64,000 bases of DNA from JBCBKU01 sp038521345. Lineage in GTDB: Bacteria; Pseudomonadota; Alphaproteobacteria; Rhodobacterales; Rhodobacteraceae. The stretch lies in NCBI GenBank assembly GCA_038521345.1, contig JBCBKU010000013.1, forward strand, positions 1-64,000, read 5' to 3'. The notes beneath the pieces were generated by a model. That model saw only the letters and a list, made by a program, of their open reading frames with translations. It searched no databases and was not told the DNA's origin. Shown in pieces: positions 17,092-25,834 of the stretch. Made by a program: the position numbers and the translations under genes. Each line of letters starts with the position of its first letter. The first letter of the stretch is position 1.

Positions 17092-19070
17092 CCGATCATC
17101 ACGACAGCGCAAATCTCGACTGGATTAGCGTCGGGCCGGCGGATTTGCCCGAAGGCCGGGTGAAGACCGTCTCGGCGCGCGATCACTACATCTGCCTTTC
17201 GCATTTCGACGGCCAATGGGCCGCGATGGACAACCATTGCCCCCATCAAGGTGGCCCTCTGGGCGAAGGCACAATCGAGCGTGGGATCGATGACAAGTGC
17301 TGGATACGATGCCCGTGGCACGGATGGGACTTCGATCCGCTGACCGGAGCACCCCCGGGGGGACACGAAGACACCGGTCAGAAGACCTACCCCGTCGAGG
17401 TCCGAGACGGAGAGATTTTTGTCGGTCTTGAACCGGAACCGCCGCATGAACGGACGGTCACGGATGCGATGGCCGAAACCATGGTTAATTGGGGCATCGC
17501 GCGGGTCTTCGGCATGGTCGGTCACTCTAATCTCGGGCTGGCCGACGCAATCCGCCGACGGACGGTGGACGGTCAGATGTCCTATGTGGGGATCCGGCAT
17601 GAGGGCGCGGCGGCCTTCGCCGCCTCGGCCTATGGCAAGCTTACCGGCATGCCGGCCGCCTGCCTGACCATCGCCGGACCCGGGGCAACCAATCTTCTGA
17701 CCGGTCTATGGGATGCCAAAGTTGACCGTGCGCCGGTCCTCGCGCTCACCGGTCAGGTCCAGACGCAGGTGTTCGGCCCGGGTGCGTTTCAGGACATAGA
17801 CCTGCATTCAGCCTTCGACGCGGTCAGCCGGTTTTCCCAGACCGTGCTCTCCACGTCGCGACACGCCGAGCTTACCTCGCTCGCAATCAAGACCGCCTTG
17901 GTCGAGCGTGACGTCGCGCATCTGATCTTCCCCGATGATGTGCAGACCCAGCCCAGCGATGCCAAGGCCGCCACGCCGACGGGCCGCATGGGGGCGCCGA
18001 TCATCAAACCGTCCGACGGCGACGTGGACGCGGCCGTGGATCTGATCGGATCGGCCAAACGTCCGATGGTGATCATGGGCCACGGCGCTTGGGAGGCACG
18101 CGACGATATCATTGCACTCGCGGAATCCCTCGGCGCACCGGTCGTCACCACCTTCAAGGGCAAGGGCCTTATCCCCGACAGTCACCCGAATGCCGCCGGG
18201 GTGCTCGGGCGTTCGGGCACGCCGATCGCGAGCTGGTTCATGAACGAAGCAGACCTGATCATTGCTCTTGGCACCTCGTTTTCGAACCACACGGGCATCA
18301 CCCCGTCCAAACCCATCATTCAAGTTGACTTCGAGCGGATGCAGTTGGGCAAGTTCCACCCGGTGACCTTGCCGATCTGGGGCGAAATCGGTGCCTTCTG
18401 CACCGCAGTCGCGCCGCGTATCCGTCGCGGCGCCGGTCCGGATCAGGTCGCCGAACTGGCCGAGCGCTGGGAGATGTGGCGGGCCGAAAAAGCTGGGCGG
18501 TTGGCCGAGGAAGGTTCACGCGGCGTCCATTCCGTTGCGGTTTTCGAAGCGCTTTCGCGCGTCGCGCCTGCGGACGCACTGATCGCCGTCGACGTGGGCA
18601 ACAACACCTATTCCTTCGGACGCTATTTCGAGACCAAGGGCCAACGCGTGATGATGTCGGGATATCTTGGTTCGATCGGTTTCGCTCTTCCGGCCGCCAT
18701 GGGGGCATGGGCAGCGACCCAGGATTTTGCCGCGTTTCGGGGGCGCAAGGTGATCTCGGTCTCCGGCGACGGGGGCTTTGGCCAATACGCGATGGAGATG
18801 ACGACACTCGTCAAGTACGGCATGGACGTCACGCATGTGCTCTTGCACAATGACGAGCTTGGCAAGATTTCGAAAGAGCAGCGATCCGGCGAATGGCCGG
18901 TTTGGGAAACGTCGCTCGTGAACCCCTCTTTCGCAGCCTTTGCGCGTCTCTGTGGCGCCCACGGAACCAAAGTCACCGACAGCGCCGAGGTCGAAACCGC
19001 ACTTGCGGAAGCTCTGGCGGTCGACGGCCCTGCGCTGGTTGAGATTATGACGGACGCCGAACTGGTCTGA
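17088..19070 (+). CDS. Rieske [2Fe-2S] domain fused to thiamine-diphosphate enzyme (pyruvate-oxidase-like)
   Basis: A 660-residue fusion. Residues 1-115 are a Rieske ferredoxin domain (C51-P-H53 and C75-P-W-H78). From about 122 on it is a three-domain ThDP enzyme of the acetolactate synthase/pyruvate oxidase class: the catalytic Glu in GIRHEGAAAFAAS (about 193-205), the middle domain after residue 300, and the ThDP-binding GDGGFG...HNDE motif near 565-595. ThDP enzymes of this class decarboxylate 2-oxo acids; an attached Rieske cluster suggests that electrons leave through an iron-sulfur route. GGAGG precedes the ATG, which overlaps the stop of the previous gene. The reaction is not known. 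Confidence 0.75.
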   Translation: MTDHHDSANLDWISVGPADLPEGRVKTVSARDHYICLSHFDGQWAAMDNHCPHQGGPLGEGTIERGIDDKCWIRCPWHGWDFDPLTGAPPGGHEDTGQKTYPVEVRDGEIFVGLEPEPPHERTVTDAMAETMVNWGIARVFGMVGHSNLGLADAIRRRTVDGQMSYVGIRHEGAAAFAASAYGKLTGMPAACLTIAGPGATNLLTGLWDAKVDRAPVLALTGQVQTQVFGPGAFQDIDLHSAFDAVSRFSQTVLSTSRHAELTSLAIKTALVERDVAHLIFPDDVQTQPSDAKAATPTGRMGAPIIKPSDGDVDAAVDLIGSAKRPMVIMGHGAWEARDDIIALAESLGAPVVTTFKGKGLIPDSHPNAAGVLGRSGTPIASWFMNEADLIIALGTSFSNHTGITPSKPIIQVDFERMQLGKFHPVTLPIWGEIGAFCTAVAPRIRRGAGPDQVAELAERWEMWRAEKAGRLAEEGSRGVHSVAVFEALSRVAPADALIAVDVGNNTYSFGRYFETKGQRVMMSGYLGSIGFALPAAMGAWAATQDFAAFRGRKVISVSGDGGFGQYAMEMTTLVKYGMDVTHVLLHNDELGKISKEQRSGEWPVWETSLVNPSFAAFARLCGAHGTKVTDSAEVETALAEALAVDGPALVEIMTDAELV

Positions 19071-19100
19071 CCTCGTCCTCGACGGGACAACTGCCGTCTG

Positions 19101-19433
19101 TCAGGCCTCGAATGCGTCGCACTGGGTGACGTGATGATGAATCCGTCCGTCGAAATACTCGGCGACGATCTCGCCTGTCACTTCTTTGGACTGGAACCGC
19201 GGTGCGCTGTCGAGCGCACCCTCCATTGCCGCCAGGTCTGGATAGCTGATGGCGAGAATCAGCGGGAACTCAGGCGCGCCCTCGTCACGGTCGTCACTGA
19301 ACATCACACGCACATCCGAATGTCCCGGAAACTGCGTCCAGAGCGGAATAAGCCGCTCGCGAACCGCAGCGCGGAACGCCTCGGTCTTGCCCGGCTTCAC
19401 GGACCCCTCGAACAAGGCAAACCGTGTGATCAT
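19101..19433 (-). CDS. small dimeric alpha-beta barrel (Dabb/ABM-like) protein
   Basis: A 110-residue soluble protein with alternating strands and helices (MITRFALFEGSVKPGKTEAF...), typical of the ferredoxin-like dimeric barrel families such as Dabb or stress-response A/B proteins. No catalytic residue can be assigned. It is the last gene of the gluconate enzyme operon and starts in the stop codon of the dehydrogenase gene, so it may act on or protect an intermediate of that pathway. It is convergent with the Rieske-ThDP gene, 30 bases away. Confidence 0.55.
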   Translation of the reverse strand: MITRFALFEGSVKPGKTEAFRAAVRERLIPLWTQFPGHSDVRVMFSDDRDEGAPEFPLILAISYPDLAAMEGALDSAPRFQSKEVTGEIVAEYFDGRIHHHVTQCDAFEA

Positions 19434-20317
19434 GCTGGAAACTCCCCTTTTGCGCCCTTGAAAAATTCCATAACGGCCGCCTGATCCTCACCGCCCAACC
19501 CGGCCGCGGTCAACATCCGGTGGATTTCGGCGCAAAGCGCTGTCATCGGCATCGATGTCCCCGTCTTGCGGGCCAACTCGGCGACCATGTTCAGATCCTT
19601 GACCATGTTGTCGATCCGACCCGTCCGCCTGTAATCCCGCGTGGCGAACCGGGGCATGTACTCTTGCAAGAGCGCGCTGTCGGCGCGACCGCCCCGTAGC
19701 GCATCCGGGATCTTTGCGGCGTCGACACCTGCATCGATCGCCAGCTGGGTGGCCTCGGCCACAGCCATGAACCCAAGACCGCACAATACCTGATTGATCA
19801 TCTTCGTCGTCTGCCCCGCTCCTGCCGGGCCCATATGGGTCAACGTCGTGGCGAGATCTCCAAGGATAGGTTTGGCCTTGACCACATCGTCTTCCCTCCC
19901 TCCGAGCATCAGGGTCAACGTTCCGTCGAGCGCCTTTGGCGCGCCGCCGGACAAGGGGCTGTCGACCCAGCCGAGACCAAGATCATAAGCCCGCCGCGCG
20001 AAGTCCCGCGTGGCGTCGGGCTCGATCGAAGACATGTCGATCAGGGTCGTCCCCGTCGCGGCACCCGAGGCAATGCCGGTCTCGGCAAAAATCGCAAGGT
20101 CGACGATCCGTGCGGCGTTAAGCGACGTGATTACATGGCTGACATTCTGCGCAGCGTCGGCCGCAGATGCTGCGGCGCGCGCACCTTTGGACACGAGCGC
20201 CTCGACCTTCTCGCGATCAAGATCGAAGACGATCAGATCGTGGCCCTTCTGCAATAGCCGGGTGCCGATGGCACCGCCCATGGCACCGGCGCCCACAAGA
20301 CCAATGGAATAGCTCAT
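19430..20317 (-). CDS. NAD(P)-dependent beta-hydroxyacid dehydrogenase family oxidoreductase
   Basis: A 295-residue enzyme of the 3-hydroxyisobutyrate/tartronate-semialdehyde/threonate dehydrogenase family. The Rossmann motif GAGAMGGAIG is at residues 8-17, the substrate-binding DSPLSGGAP near 118-126, and the catalytic Lys in GAGQTTKMINQ near 170. It oxidises or reduces a short beta-hydroxy acid; in this operon a sugar-acid fragment is likely. Start overlaps the gluconokinase stop (ATGA), and its stop overlaps the Dabb gene. The exact substrate cannot be read from sequence. Confidence 0.75.
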   Translation of the reverse strand: MSYSIGLVGAGAMGGAIGTRLLQKGHDLIVFDLDREKVEALVSKGARAAASAADAAQNVSHVITSLNAARIVDLAIFAETGIASGAATGTTLIDMSSIEPDATRDFARRAYDLGLGWVDSPLSGGAPKALDGTLTLMLGGREDDVVKAKPILGDLATTLTHMGPAGAGQTTKMINQVLCGLGFMAVAEATQLAIDAGVDAAKIPDALRGGRADSALLQEYMPRFATRDYRRTGRIDNMVKDLNMVAELARKTGTSMPMTALCAEIHRMLTAAGLGGEDQAAVMEFFKGAKGEFPA

Positions 20318-20814
20318 GCGGTAGTCTCCAGAAGGCGCGCCGCCTCTTTGACGATGTCATCCACGGGTTGGTCGATATCGACGGCGACAGAACACTCATC
20401 TTCGGCCGGAGGTTCGAGTGTGTCGAACTGGCTGTCGAGAAGGCTTGGCGGCATGAAGTGGCCCGGGCGTGTCGCCATACGTTCCGCGATGACGTTTCGA
20501 GAACCGGTCAAGTGGAGGAAAGTGATCGGGCGTGCGGCGGCGGCTCGGATCCGGTCGCGATACACACGTTTCAGCGCGGAGCATCCGATCAAAAGCGGCC
20601 CCGGCTCGATTGCGATCCGCCCGCCGACCCGGTCGAGCCAGGGCGCACGGTCGTTATCGTCAAGGGGGTGGCCCGCAGACATTTTCGCGATGTTTTCGGG
20701 TGGATGCAGGTCATCCCCATCGACATAGGCGACGCAGAGCACTTTGGAGAGACCTGCTCCGATCGTGGACTTTCCGCTTCCGGCCACCCCCATGATGACG
20801 ACGCCCCAGCTCAC
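20314..20814 (-). CDS. gntK: gluconokinase
   Basis: A 166-residue P-loop kinase of normal gluconokinase length. Walker A GVAGSGKST lies at about residues 9-17, followed by the DGDDLHP and HPLDDNDRAPWL segments that are characteristic of GntK. It phosphorylates D-gluconate to 6-phosphogluconate in the cytoplasm. The start is GTG at 20814, overlapping the stop of the upstream dehydrogenase (CTGTGA); the much longer open frame upstream is only the shadow of that gene. Confidence 0.85.
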   Translation of the reverse strand: MSWGVVIMGVAGSGKSTIGAGLSKVLCVAYVDGDDLHPPENIAKMSAGHPLDDNDRAPWLDRVGGRIAIEPGPLLIGCSALKRVYRDRIRAAAARPITFLHLTGSRNVIAERMATRPGHFMPPSLLDSQFDTLEPPAEDECSVAVDIDQPVDDIVKEAARLLETTA

Positions 20815-21578
20815 AGCGATGCCGTGATCCCGCCGTCGACGAACAATGTGTGCCCGTTGACAAAGCTCGACGCGTCGGAAGCAAGGAAGACTGCCGCCCC
20901 GACCAATTCGTCGACGCGGCCCCAACGCCCGGCCGGGGTCCGCGTCTCGAGCCAGGCCGAGAAGGTCGGATCGGCCACCAACGCGGCGTTTAAAGGCGTG
21001 TCGAAGTATCCCGGCGCGATCGCGTTGCATTGCAGGCCGTAACGCGCCCAGTCGGTCGCCATGCCCTTGGTCAGGTTCGCGACCGCCCCTTTCGTCATCG
21101 TGTAGGGTGCGATCCCAGGTCGGGCGAGCGCGGTCTGCACGCTGGCGATGTTGATGATCTTGCCCGCACCGCGGGCGATCATGTGGCGTGCAGCGGCCTG
21201 GCCGACGTGGAAGACACTGGCGATATTGGTTTGCATCAGGCGTTCGAACGCGTCGGCCGGAAAGTCCTCGAGCGGGGTCCGATGCTGCATGCCGGCATTG
21301 TTGACGAGGATGTCGAGCGGACCGGTCGCTGCCTCAAACCCGTCGACGGCGGCGCGGGCGGCAGCGTGGTCCGTCACGTCGAAAGCCAATTCCGCCACCT
21401 CGGCCCCTTCGTCGCGCAAGGTGGCAGCGGCCGTTGCCAGCTTGGCCTCGTCGCGCCCGTTCAGCACCAAAGACGCACCGGCCGCGGCAAGCCCCCGTGC
21501 CAGTCCGAACCCGATCCCCTGCGAAGACCCTGTGATCAGCGCACGACGACCTCCAAGATCAAACAGCGACGACACCAT
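20811..21578 (-). CDS. idnO: gluconate 5-dehydrogenase (short-chain dehydrogenase)
   Basis: A 255-residue SDR. The cofactor motif GSSQGIGFG lies at about residues 17-25, NNAG near 93, the catalytic Ser in NIASVQ near 145 and Tyr-x3-Lys in YTMTK near 158. Proteins of this type (Gno/IdnO) reduce 5-keto-D-gluconate to D-gluconate. Context agrees: gluconokinase follows with a 4-base overlap and an L-idonate-5-dehydrogenase-like gene is divergent across a pair of LacI-type operators. The start at 21578 follows AGGGGGGA at a spacing of about ten bases; an in-frame ATG at 21611 is less likely. Confidence 0.8.
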   Translation of the reverse strand: MVSSLFDLGGRRALITGSSQGIGFGLARGLAAAGASLVLNGRDEAKLATAAATLRDEGAEVAELAFDVTDHAAARAAVDGFEAATGPLDILVNNAGMQHRTPLEDFPADAFERLMQTNIASVFHVGQAAARHMIARGAGKIINIASVQTALARPGIAPYTMTKGAVANLTKGMATDWARYGLQCNAIAPGYFDTPLNAALVADPTFSAWLETRTPAGRWGRVDELVGAAVFLASDASSFVNGHTLFVDGGITASL

Positions 21579-21631
21579 CAATCCATTCCCCCCTGAATTC
21601 TGTTGACCCAAGGACGCGTGACGACCAAGAG

Positions 21632-21659
21632 TGTTATCGGTAACATGTTACCGGTATCA
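21632..21659. promoter_or_regulatory. two tandem LacI-family operators in the idnO/idnD divergent promoter
   Basis: Two 14-bp copies of the motif TGTTACCGGTAACA lie back to back: TGTTATCGGTAACA (21632-21645) and TGTTACCGGTATCA (21646-21659), each with one deviation and a central CG. Their junction also creates the perfect palindrome CGGTAACATGTTACCG (21638-21653). The same motif recurs at the ABC operon and at the LacI-family gene. Confidence 0.75.
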
Positions 21660-21799
21660 TAGCCTGTCAAGCGGGTTGTTGACCGCCGACAGGGGTCCGC
21701 AGGAACCAAACAAGACACGCCGCTCGGGCTGGCCATAGCCGGGGATCTGCGCGACAAAAGACATACCGCGGCCCGTGGGGCGAGGGAAAGGACGACGCG

Positions 21800-22831
21800 A
21801 TGAAAACAGTTGTGGCCCATGCGGCGCGGGACCTCAGGATCGAAGACCGCGAAATGCCGACACCCGGTCCGGGCGAGGTTCTAATCCGCATCGAGCGCGG
21901 CGGGATCTGCGGGTCCGACCTGCACTATTTTGCGCATGGCGGGTTTGGGACCGTCCGGCTGAAGGAACCCATGATCCTTGGCCACGAAGTCTCGGGGCGA
22001 GTGCATGCGCTGGGCGACGGGGTCGATGGCTTCGAGATCGGTCAGTTGGTCGCGGTGTCCCCGTCCCGCCCGTGCAATGCTTGCGCTTTTTGCTACGAAG
22101 GTCGCCAGAACCATTGCCTCAACATGCGGTTTTACGGGTCCGCCATGCCGTTTCCCCACATTCAGGGGGCCTTTCGTGAGTATCTGGTGGCCGATCCCAG
22201 CCAATGCGTGCCTGCGGACGGCCTGTCTGCCGAAGCCGCAGCAATGGCCGAGCCCCTGGCGGTGGTCCTGCACGCGGCGCGGCGCGCGGGTGACCTGATG
22301 GGCAAGCGCGTTCTCGTCACCGGATGCGGCCCCATTGGTCAGCTTGCGGTCCTTGTTGCCCGTGCCGCCGGAGCGGTCGAGGTTGTGGCCACCGACGTTG
22401 CCCCCTTCACCCTGACGCAGGCCGAACGGATTGGCGCAGACCGGACCCATAACGTGGCCGCGGATCCGGATGCCCTGTCCGGCTATTTCGCGGACAAGGG
22501 TCATTTCGACGTTCTTTTTGAATGCTCCGGCGTCGCCGCAGCCCTGGCCGGAGCCGTGCCGGCGCTGCGCCCGGGTGCTCTTGTCATGCAGCTTGGACTT
22601 GGTGGGGATATGACCCTTCCCGTGCAGGCAATGACGGCGAAAGAGCTGGAACTGCGCGGGTCCTTCCGGTTTCACGCCGAGTTTCCCGCGGCAGTCGACA
22701 TGATGCAGAGCGGGCGTCTGGACGTCATGCCGCTTATCACGCACCGGTTCCCGGTGGACGACGCCGTGCCGGCCTTCGATATGGCCGCCGATCGCAGTCA
22801 GGCGATCAAAGCGCAGATCGCCTTTTTCTAG
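21800..22831 (+). CDS. idnD: L-idonate 5-dehydrogenase-like zinc alcohol dehydrogenase
   Basis: A 343-residue medium-chain dehydrogenase. Catalytic zinc ligands are in GICGSDLHYF (Cys near 38) and LGHEVSG (about 62-68); the four structural-zinc cysteines are in CNACAFCYEGRQNHC (about 93-107); the Rossmann GCGPIG is near 175. It would oxidise L-idonate to 5-ketogluconate with NAD(P)+, supplying the divergent IdnO. Polyol dehydrogenases of the sorbitol/xylitol type look similar, so the substrate rests on context. GGAAAGGACGACGCG precedes the ATG. It is the only plus-strand gene of the island and converges on the HbpS-like gene. Confidence 0.75.
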   Translation: MKTVVAHAARDLRIEDREMPTPGPGEVLIRIERGGICGSDLHYFAHGGFGTVRLKEPMILGHEVSGRVHALGDGVDGFEIGQLVAVSPSRPCNACAFCYEGRQNHCLNMRFYGSAMPFPHIQGAFREYLVADPSQCVPADGLSAEAAAMAEPLAVVLHAARRAGDLMGKRVLVTGCGPIGQLAVLVARAAGAVEVVATDVAPFTLTQAERIGADRTHNVAADPDALSGYFADKGHFDVLFECSGVAAALAGAVPALRPGALVMQLGLGGDMTLPVQAMTAKELELRGSFRFHAEFPAAVDMMQSGRLDVMPLITHRFPVDDAVPAFDMAADRSQAIKAQIAFF

Positions 22832-22834
22832 GGC

Positions 22835-23251
22835 CTAGGTTTTGGCGCCGATCGCGGCAAGCGCGGCCTCGCCCACTGCAATGTCCTGCTCGGCGGTTCC
22901 CGAGCCGACGCCGATCCCACCGACGAGGTGTCCATTCATCCGGATCGGCAAACCGCCGCCCAGCCCAGTAACCTCGCCTTGTGTCGCGGCAGCGATGCCG
23001 GGGCGGAACCCTTCGGGAACGGTGTGACTGGGTGCACCGATCGAGGCCGCCGTCCGCGCCTTCGAGCGCGCGCTTTTTCGACTGAGATACTTGGCGCCCG
23101 TCATGCGGATCTCGCCCAGAGTCTCGCCGCTGGCGTCCACAATCACAATGCACTGTGGCTGGCCGGTCTCTTCAGCCTTGGCGACGGCGGCCGACAGCAT
23201 CGCGAGGGTGGCGGCATGAGTCAGAGACTCGGTTGGGCGGGTAAAGCTCAT
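22835..23251 (-). CDS. GlcG/HbpS-family haem-binding-like protein
   Basis: A 138-residue protein of the GlcG/HbpS (PduO C-terminal like) family: a helical N-terminus (HAATLAMLSAAVAKAEE), the VIVDASGETLGEIRM strand pair, and the glycine-rich GGLPIRMNGHLVGGIGVGSG near residues 98-117. Members bind haem or cobalamin-type ligands or have no known ligand. It has no signal peptide. Its ATG overlaps the stop of the lactonase gene. With a cytochrome b561 in the same operon a haem link is possible but unproven. Confidence 0.65.
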   Translation of the reverse strand: MSFTRPTESLTHAATLAMLSAAVAKAEETGQPQCIVIVDASGETLGEIRMTGAKYLSRKSARSKARTAASIGAPSHTVPEGFRPGIAAATQGEVTGLGGGLPIRMNGHLVGGIGVGSGTAEQDIAVGEAALAAIGAKT

Positions 23252-24171
23252 AGCGGCGACACTCCGTTAACATTCAGGTAGACCGAATACAGCGACGTCG
23301 TGCCACAAATGAAGAGCCGGTTGAGCTTGGCCCCGCCAAAGCAAACGTTGGCCACGAGTTCAGGGATGTGGACCTTGCCGATCAGTTGGCCGTGGGCAGT
23401 GTAGCAATGCACGCCGTCCGCGGCCGACGTCCAGATGCGCCCGGCGGTATCCACGCGGAAACCGTCAAAAAGCCCTGCGCTGCATTCGGCAAACACATCG
23501 CCCCCTGAGAGAGTTCCGTCGGCAGCAACGGTGTGGCGACGGATGTGTTTGGGACCGTTTTCGGTATGTGTCGCGCCGGTATCGGCGATATAAAGAAGTT
23601 GTTCGTCGGGCGAGAAGGCCAAACCATTGGGTTTCAGATAGTCGTCCGCAACGATCGAGATACCGCCGTCAGGCCCGACCCGATAGACGTAACAGGCGCC
23701 GATCTCGCTCTCGGCCCGCGCGCCTTCGTAGTCCATCAGGATCCCGTAAGAAGGATCCGTGAACCAGACGCTGCCGTCCGACTTGACCACGACGTCGTTC
23801 GGGGAATTCAGGCGTTTGCCATCGTATTGGTCGGCAACCACCGTGATTTGCCCGTTGAATTCTGTCCGCGTGACGCGGCGACCCAAATGCTCGCACGTGA
23901 TCAGTCGGCCCTGCCGGTCCACCGTCTGCCCGTTCGAGTTGTTCGAAGGCTGGCGGAAGACAGACACGCTGCCGTCCGTATCGTCCCAGCGCAGAATCCG
24001 GTTGTTCGGAATGTCGGACCAAAGCAGATACCGTCCCGCGGCAAACCATGCCGGACCTTCCGACCAGCGTGCCCCGGTCCACAGGCGTTCGACCCGTGCG
24101 TGGCCGACAAAGCAGGTCTCGAACTCTTTCTCAATGACCTCGAAGCCGGTGCCCTCCAGCTCTCCGAACAT
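23248..24171 (-). CDS. SMP-30/gluconolactonase family lactonase
   Basis: A 307-residue six-bladed beta-propeller of the SMP-30/gluconolactonase family. Typical segments are ARWSEGPAWF (metal Glu, about residues 32-41), LNSPNDVVVKSDGSVWFTDP in the middle (Asn and Asp metal ligands) and KPNGLAFSPDEQLLYIADT. It opens aldonolactones to aldonic acids, the step before IdnD/IdnO/GntK. No signal peptide is evident, so it probably works in the cytoplasm. AGGGGA precedes the ATG at 24171; the longer frame from 24231 would overlap the upstream cytochrome gene. Confidence 0.8.
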   Translation of the reverse strand: MFGELEGTGFEVIEKEFETCFVGHARVERLWTGARWSEGPAWFAAGRYLLWSDIPNNRILRWDDTDGSVSVFRQPSNNSNGQTVDRQGRLITCEHLGRRVTRTEFNGQITVVADQYDGKRLNSPNDVVVKSDGSVWFTDPSYGILMDYEGARAESEIGACYVYRVGPDGGISIVADDYLKPNGLAFSPDEQLLYIADTGATHTENGPKHIRRHTVAADGTLSGGDVFAECSAGLFDGFRVDTAGRIWTSAADGVHCYTAHGQLIGKVHIPELVANVCFGGAKLNRLFICGTTSLYSVYLNVNGVSPL

Positions 24172-24185
24172 GGTGCGTCCCCTGT

Positions 24186-24899
24186 CTATTCCCCCGGATG
24201 GCGCGTATCCGTCCGGCGACGAATACCCCATCCTATCGGTTTGCGATGATTGCCAGGGTGCTCAAGACCCGGCCCCCAGATTGCCTGATAGGTATCAATT
24301 GCATAACCACGCGATTGCAGGAAGGTGAAGGCGGCCACAAGTCCGGCCCACCAGCCAAGGATCGTGATCCACATCCAGACCGGCGCGTTCGCCTGCCACA
24401 TGCCGACGACAATGGTCGTTACAGCAAGCGCCAGAAGCCCGTATCCGATTAGCTTGTGCACCCACTCGAACATGACGCGCCAAGGCGTCATGTCATAGTG
24501 ATCCCCCCGCTCAGAGCCGTCCTTGCCTGTTGCAGTCGGACCCCCTTTTGAGCCGCGAAAAAAACCGAAAAGACCCTGCGCGAGCGCGAGAACAACGACG
24601 GTGTACCCAAGCCGTGCGTGCAGGTTCAGAGTATCTGAATCTCGAAGAACCAACGCGAGCCCCAAGAGCGTGAGGCCCAGCACGACACATTGCCCAATCC
24701 AGTGGCTACGCCACCAGGTCTGACTGTCGAGTTCCCGGGGCCAGTCCTGACCCGGCAGAACCTTGCAGAACCGCGCGACAAGGACCGCAAGCGGGGCGAT
24801 GATCCCCCATGCGAGCACCATGCTCCGCCCGTGCCAAGCGACATCAAAGCCGACCAGATGCGCCCGGGAAGGGTCGATCGGGGCGAAGAGCCACTCCAT
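24186..24899 (-). CDS. cytochrome b561-type membrane protein
   Basis: A 237-residue protein with about six hydrophobic segments and histidines spaced as in cytochrome b561 families: AWHGRSM (near 22), RSHWIGQ (near 65), LHARLGYT (near 90) and EWVHKLIGYG (near 143). Such proteins carry two haems b and move electrons across the membrane. It starts on the last base of the permease stop codon (TGATG), so it is co-translated with a sugar importer, an unusual place. It may serve a membrane-linked oxidation of the imported sugar acid; this is inference. Confidence 0.65.
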   Translation of the reverse strand: MEWLFAPIDPSRAHLVGFDVAWHGRSMVLAWGIIAPLAVLVARFCKVLPGQDWPRELDSQTWWRSHWIGQCVVLGLTLLGLALVLRDSDTLNLHARLGYTVVVLALAQGLFGFFRGSKGGPTATGKDGSERGDHYDMTPWRVMFEWVHKLIGYGLLALAVTTIVVGMWQANAPVWMWITILGWWAGLVAAFTFLQSRGYAIDTYQAIWGPGLEHPGNHRKPIGWGIRRRTDTRHPGE

Positions 24900-25834
24900 C
24901 AGCCTTTCACGGCTCCGGCCGTCATCCCGGTGATAATCTGGCGGCTGGCAAGCAGAGTGAAGATGATGGGCGGGATCGCCAAAAGCATCCCCGTCGCCAT
25001 AATGACCCCCCACTCGACATTGAACTCGCTCATGTTGTTCACGATCAGAATGGGCACCGTTTTGGTGTTCCGGTCAGACAGGGCCGACGCCAGAAGATAC
25101 TCGTTCCACGCGATCCGGAAGGTGAAGATCGCAGCCGCGGCGAGACCCGGTTTGATGAGTGGCAGAACAACGAGAAAGAAGACCTGGAAGGGGCCTGCCC
25201 CGTCAACCCTAGCCGCTTCTTCAAGGCTCGGCGGGACCTGCACGATGAAGCTTTGCAGAATCCAGATAACGAAGGGCAGGTTCATCGCGATATAGATCAG
25301 GATGATGCCGGAATGGGTACCTGCAAGGCAGACATCCCCCCTGCCCCCGAACGTGTCGCGGATGAGCCCCCCGATCAGGCCGTCTCGGTCGAGGCAGAAT
25401 TCATTGTTCCAAAGCCCGAAGACCGGAACAAGCAGCACGGCCGGGGGGACCATACGGACCATCAAGGTCGTCAACGAAACCGTATCGCGCCCCATGAACC
25501 GGAACCGAACCAGCGCATATGCACCCATGCACCCGATGATCAGAGTGAGCAGCGTCGAAACGAGCGCGATGATCAGCGAGTTGATGAAGGCCCCGCCGAA
25601 CTTGAGCGAGCAGAAATCCAGATGATCGGGCTCGTAGGGCAGGATATCGCACAAAGCGGTTTCGTAGTTCTGGATGGTCGGCAGGAAGATCAGACCTGTC
25701 GTGCCGCCGATGATGTCCACATCCAGTTTGAAACTGTTGACGAACATCAAAAGCACGGGGCCCACGGCCATAAAGATCAGAACCGCGAGTAGTGCGTAGA
25801 AGGCGGGGTTCGGTCGATCATAGGACGTCGCCAT
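24899..25834 (-). CDS. ABC sugar transporter permease (MalG type)
   Basis: A 311-residue inner-membrane permease with six predicted segments and the EAA loop EEAARVDGAGPFQVF in the C-terminal third. Two outward-facing loops are longer than usual and contain four cysteines (C62, C75 and two in the stretch after LWNNEFC), which could form disulfide bonds in the periplasm. Its ATG shares a base with the stop of the other permease (TAATG). Works with the MalF-type permease and the UgpC-like ATPase; the substrate is probably a sugar acid or its lactone. Confidence 0.8.
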   Translation of the reverse strand: MATSYDRPNPAFYALLAVLIFMAVGPVLLMFVNSFKLDVDIIGGTTGLIFLPTIQNYETALCDILPYEPDHLDFCSLKFGGAFINSLIIALVSTLLTLIIGCMGAYALVRFRFMGRDTVSLTTLMVRMVPPAVLLVPVFGLWNNEFCLDRDGLIGGLIRDTFGGRGDVCLAGTHSGIILIYIAMNLPFVIWILQSFIVQVPPSLEEAARVDGAGPFQVFFLVVLPLIKPGLAAAAIFTFRIAWNEYLLASALSDRNTKTVPILIVNNMSEFNVEWGVIMATGMLLAIPPIIFTLLASRQIITGMTAGAVKG

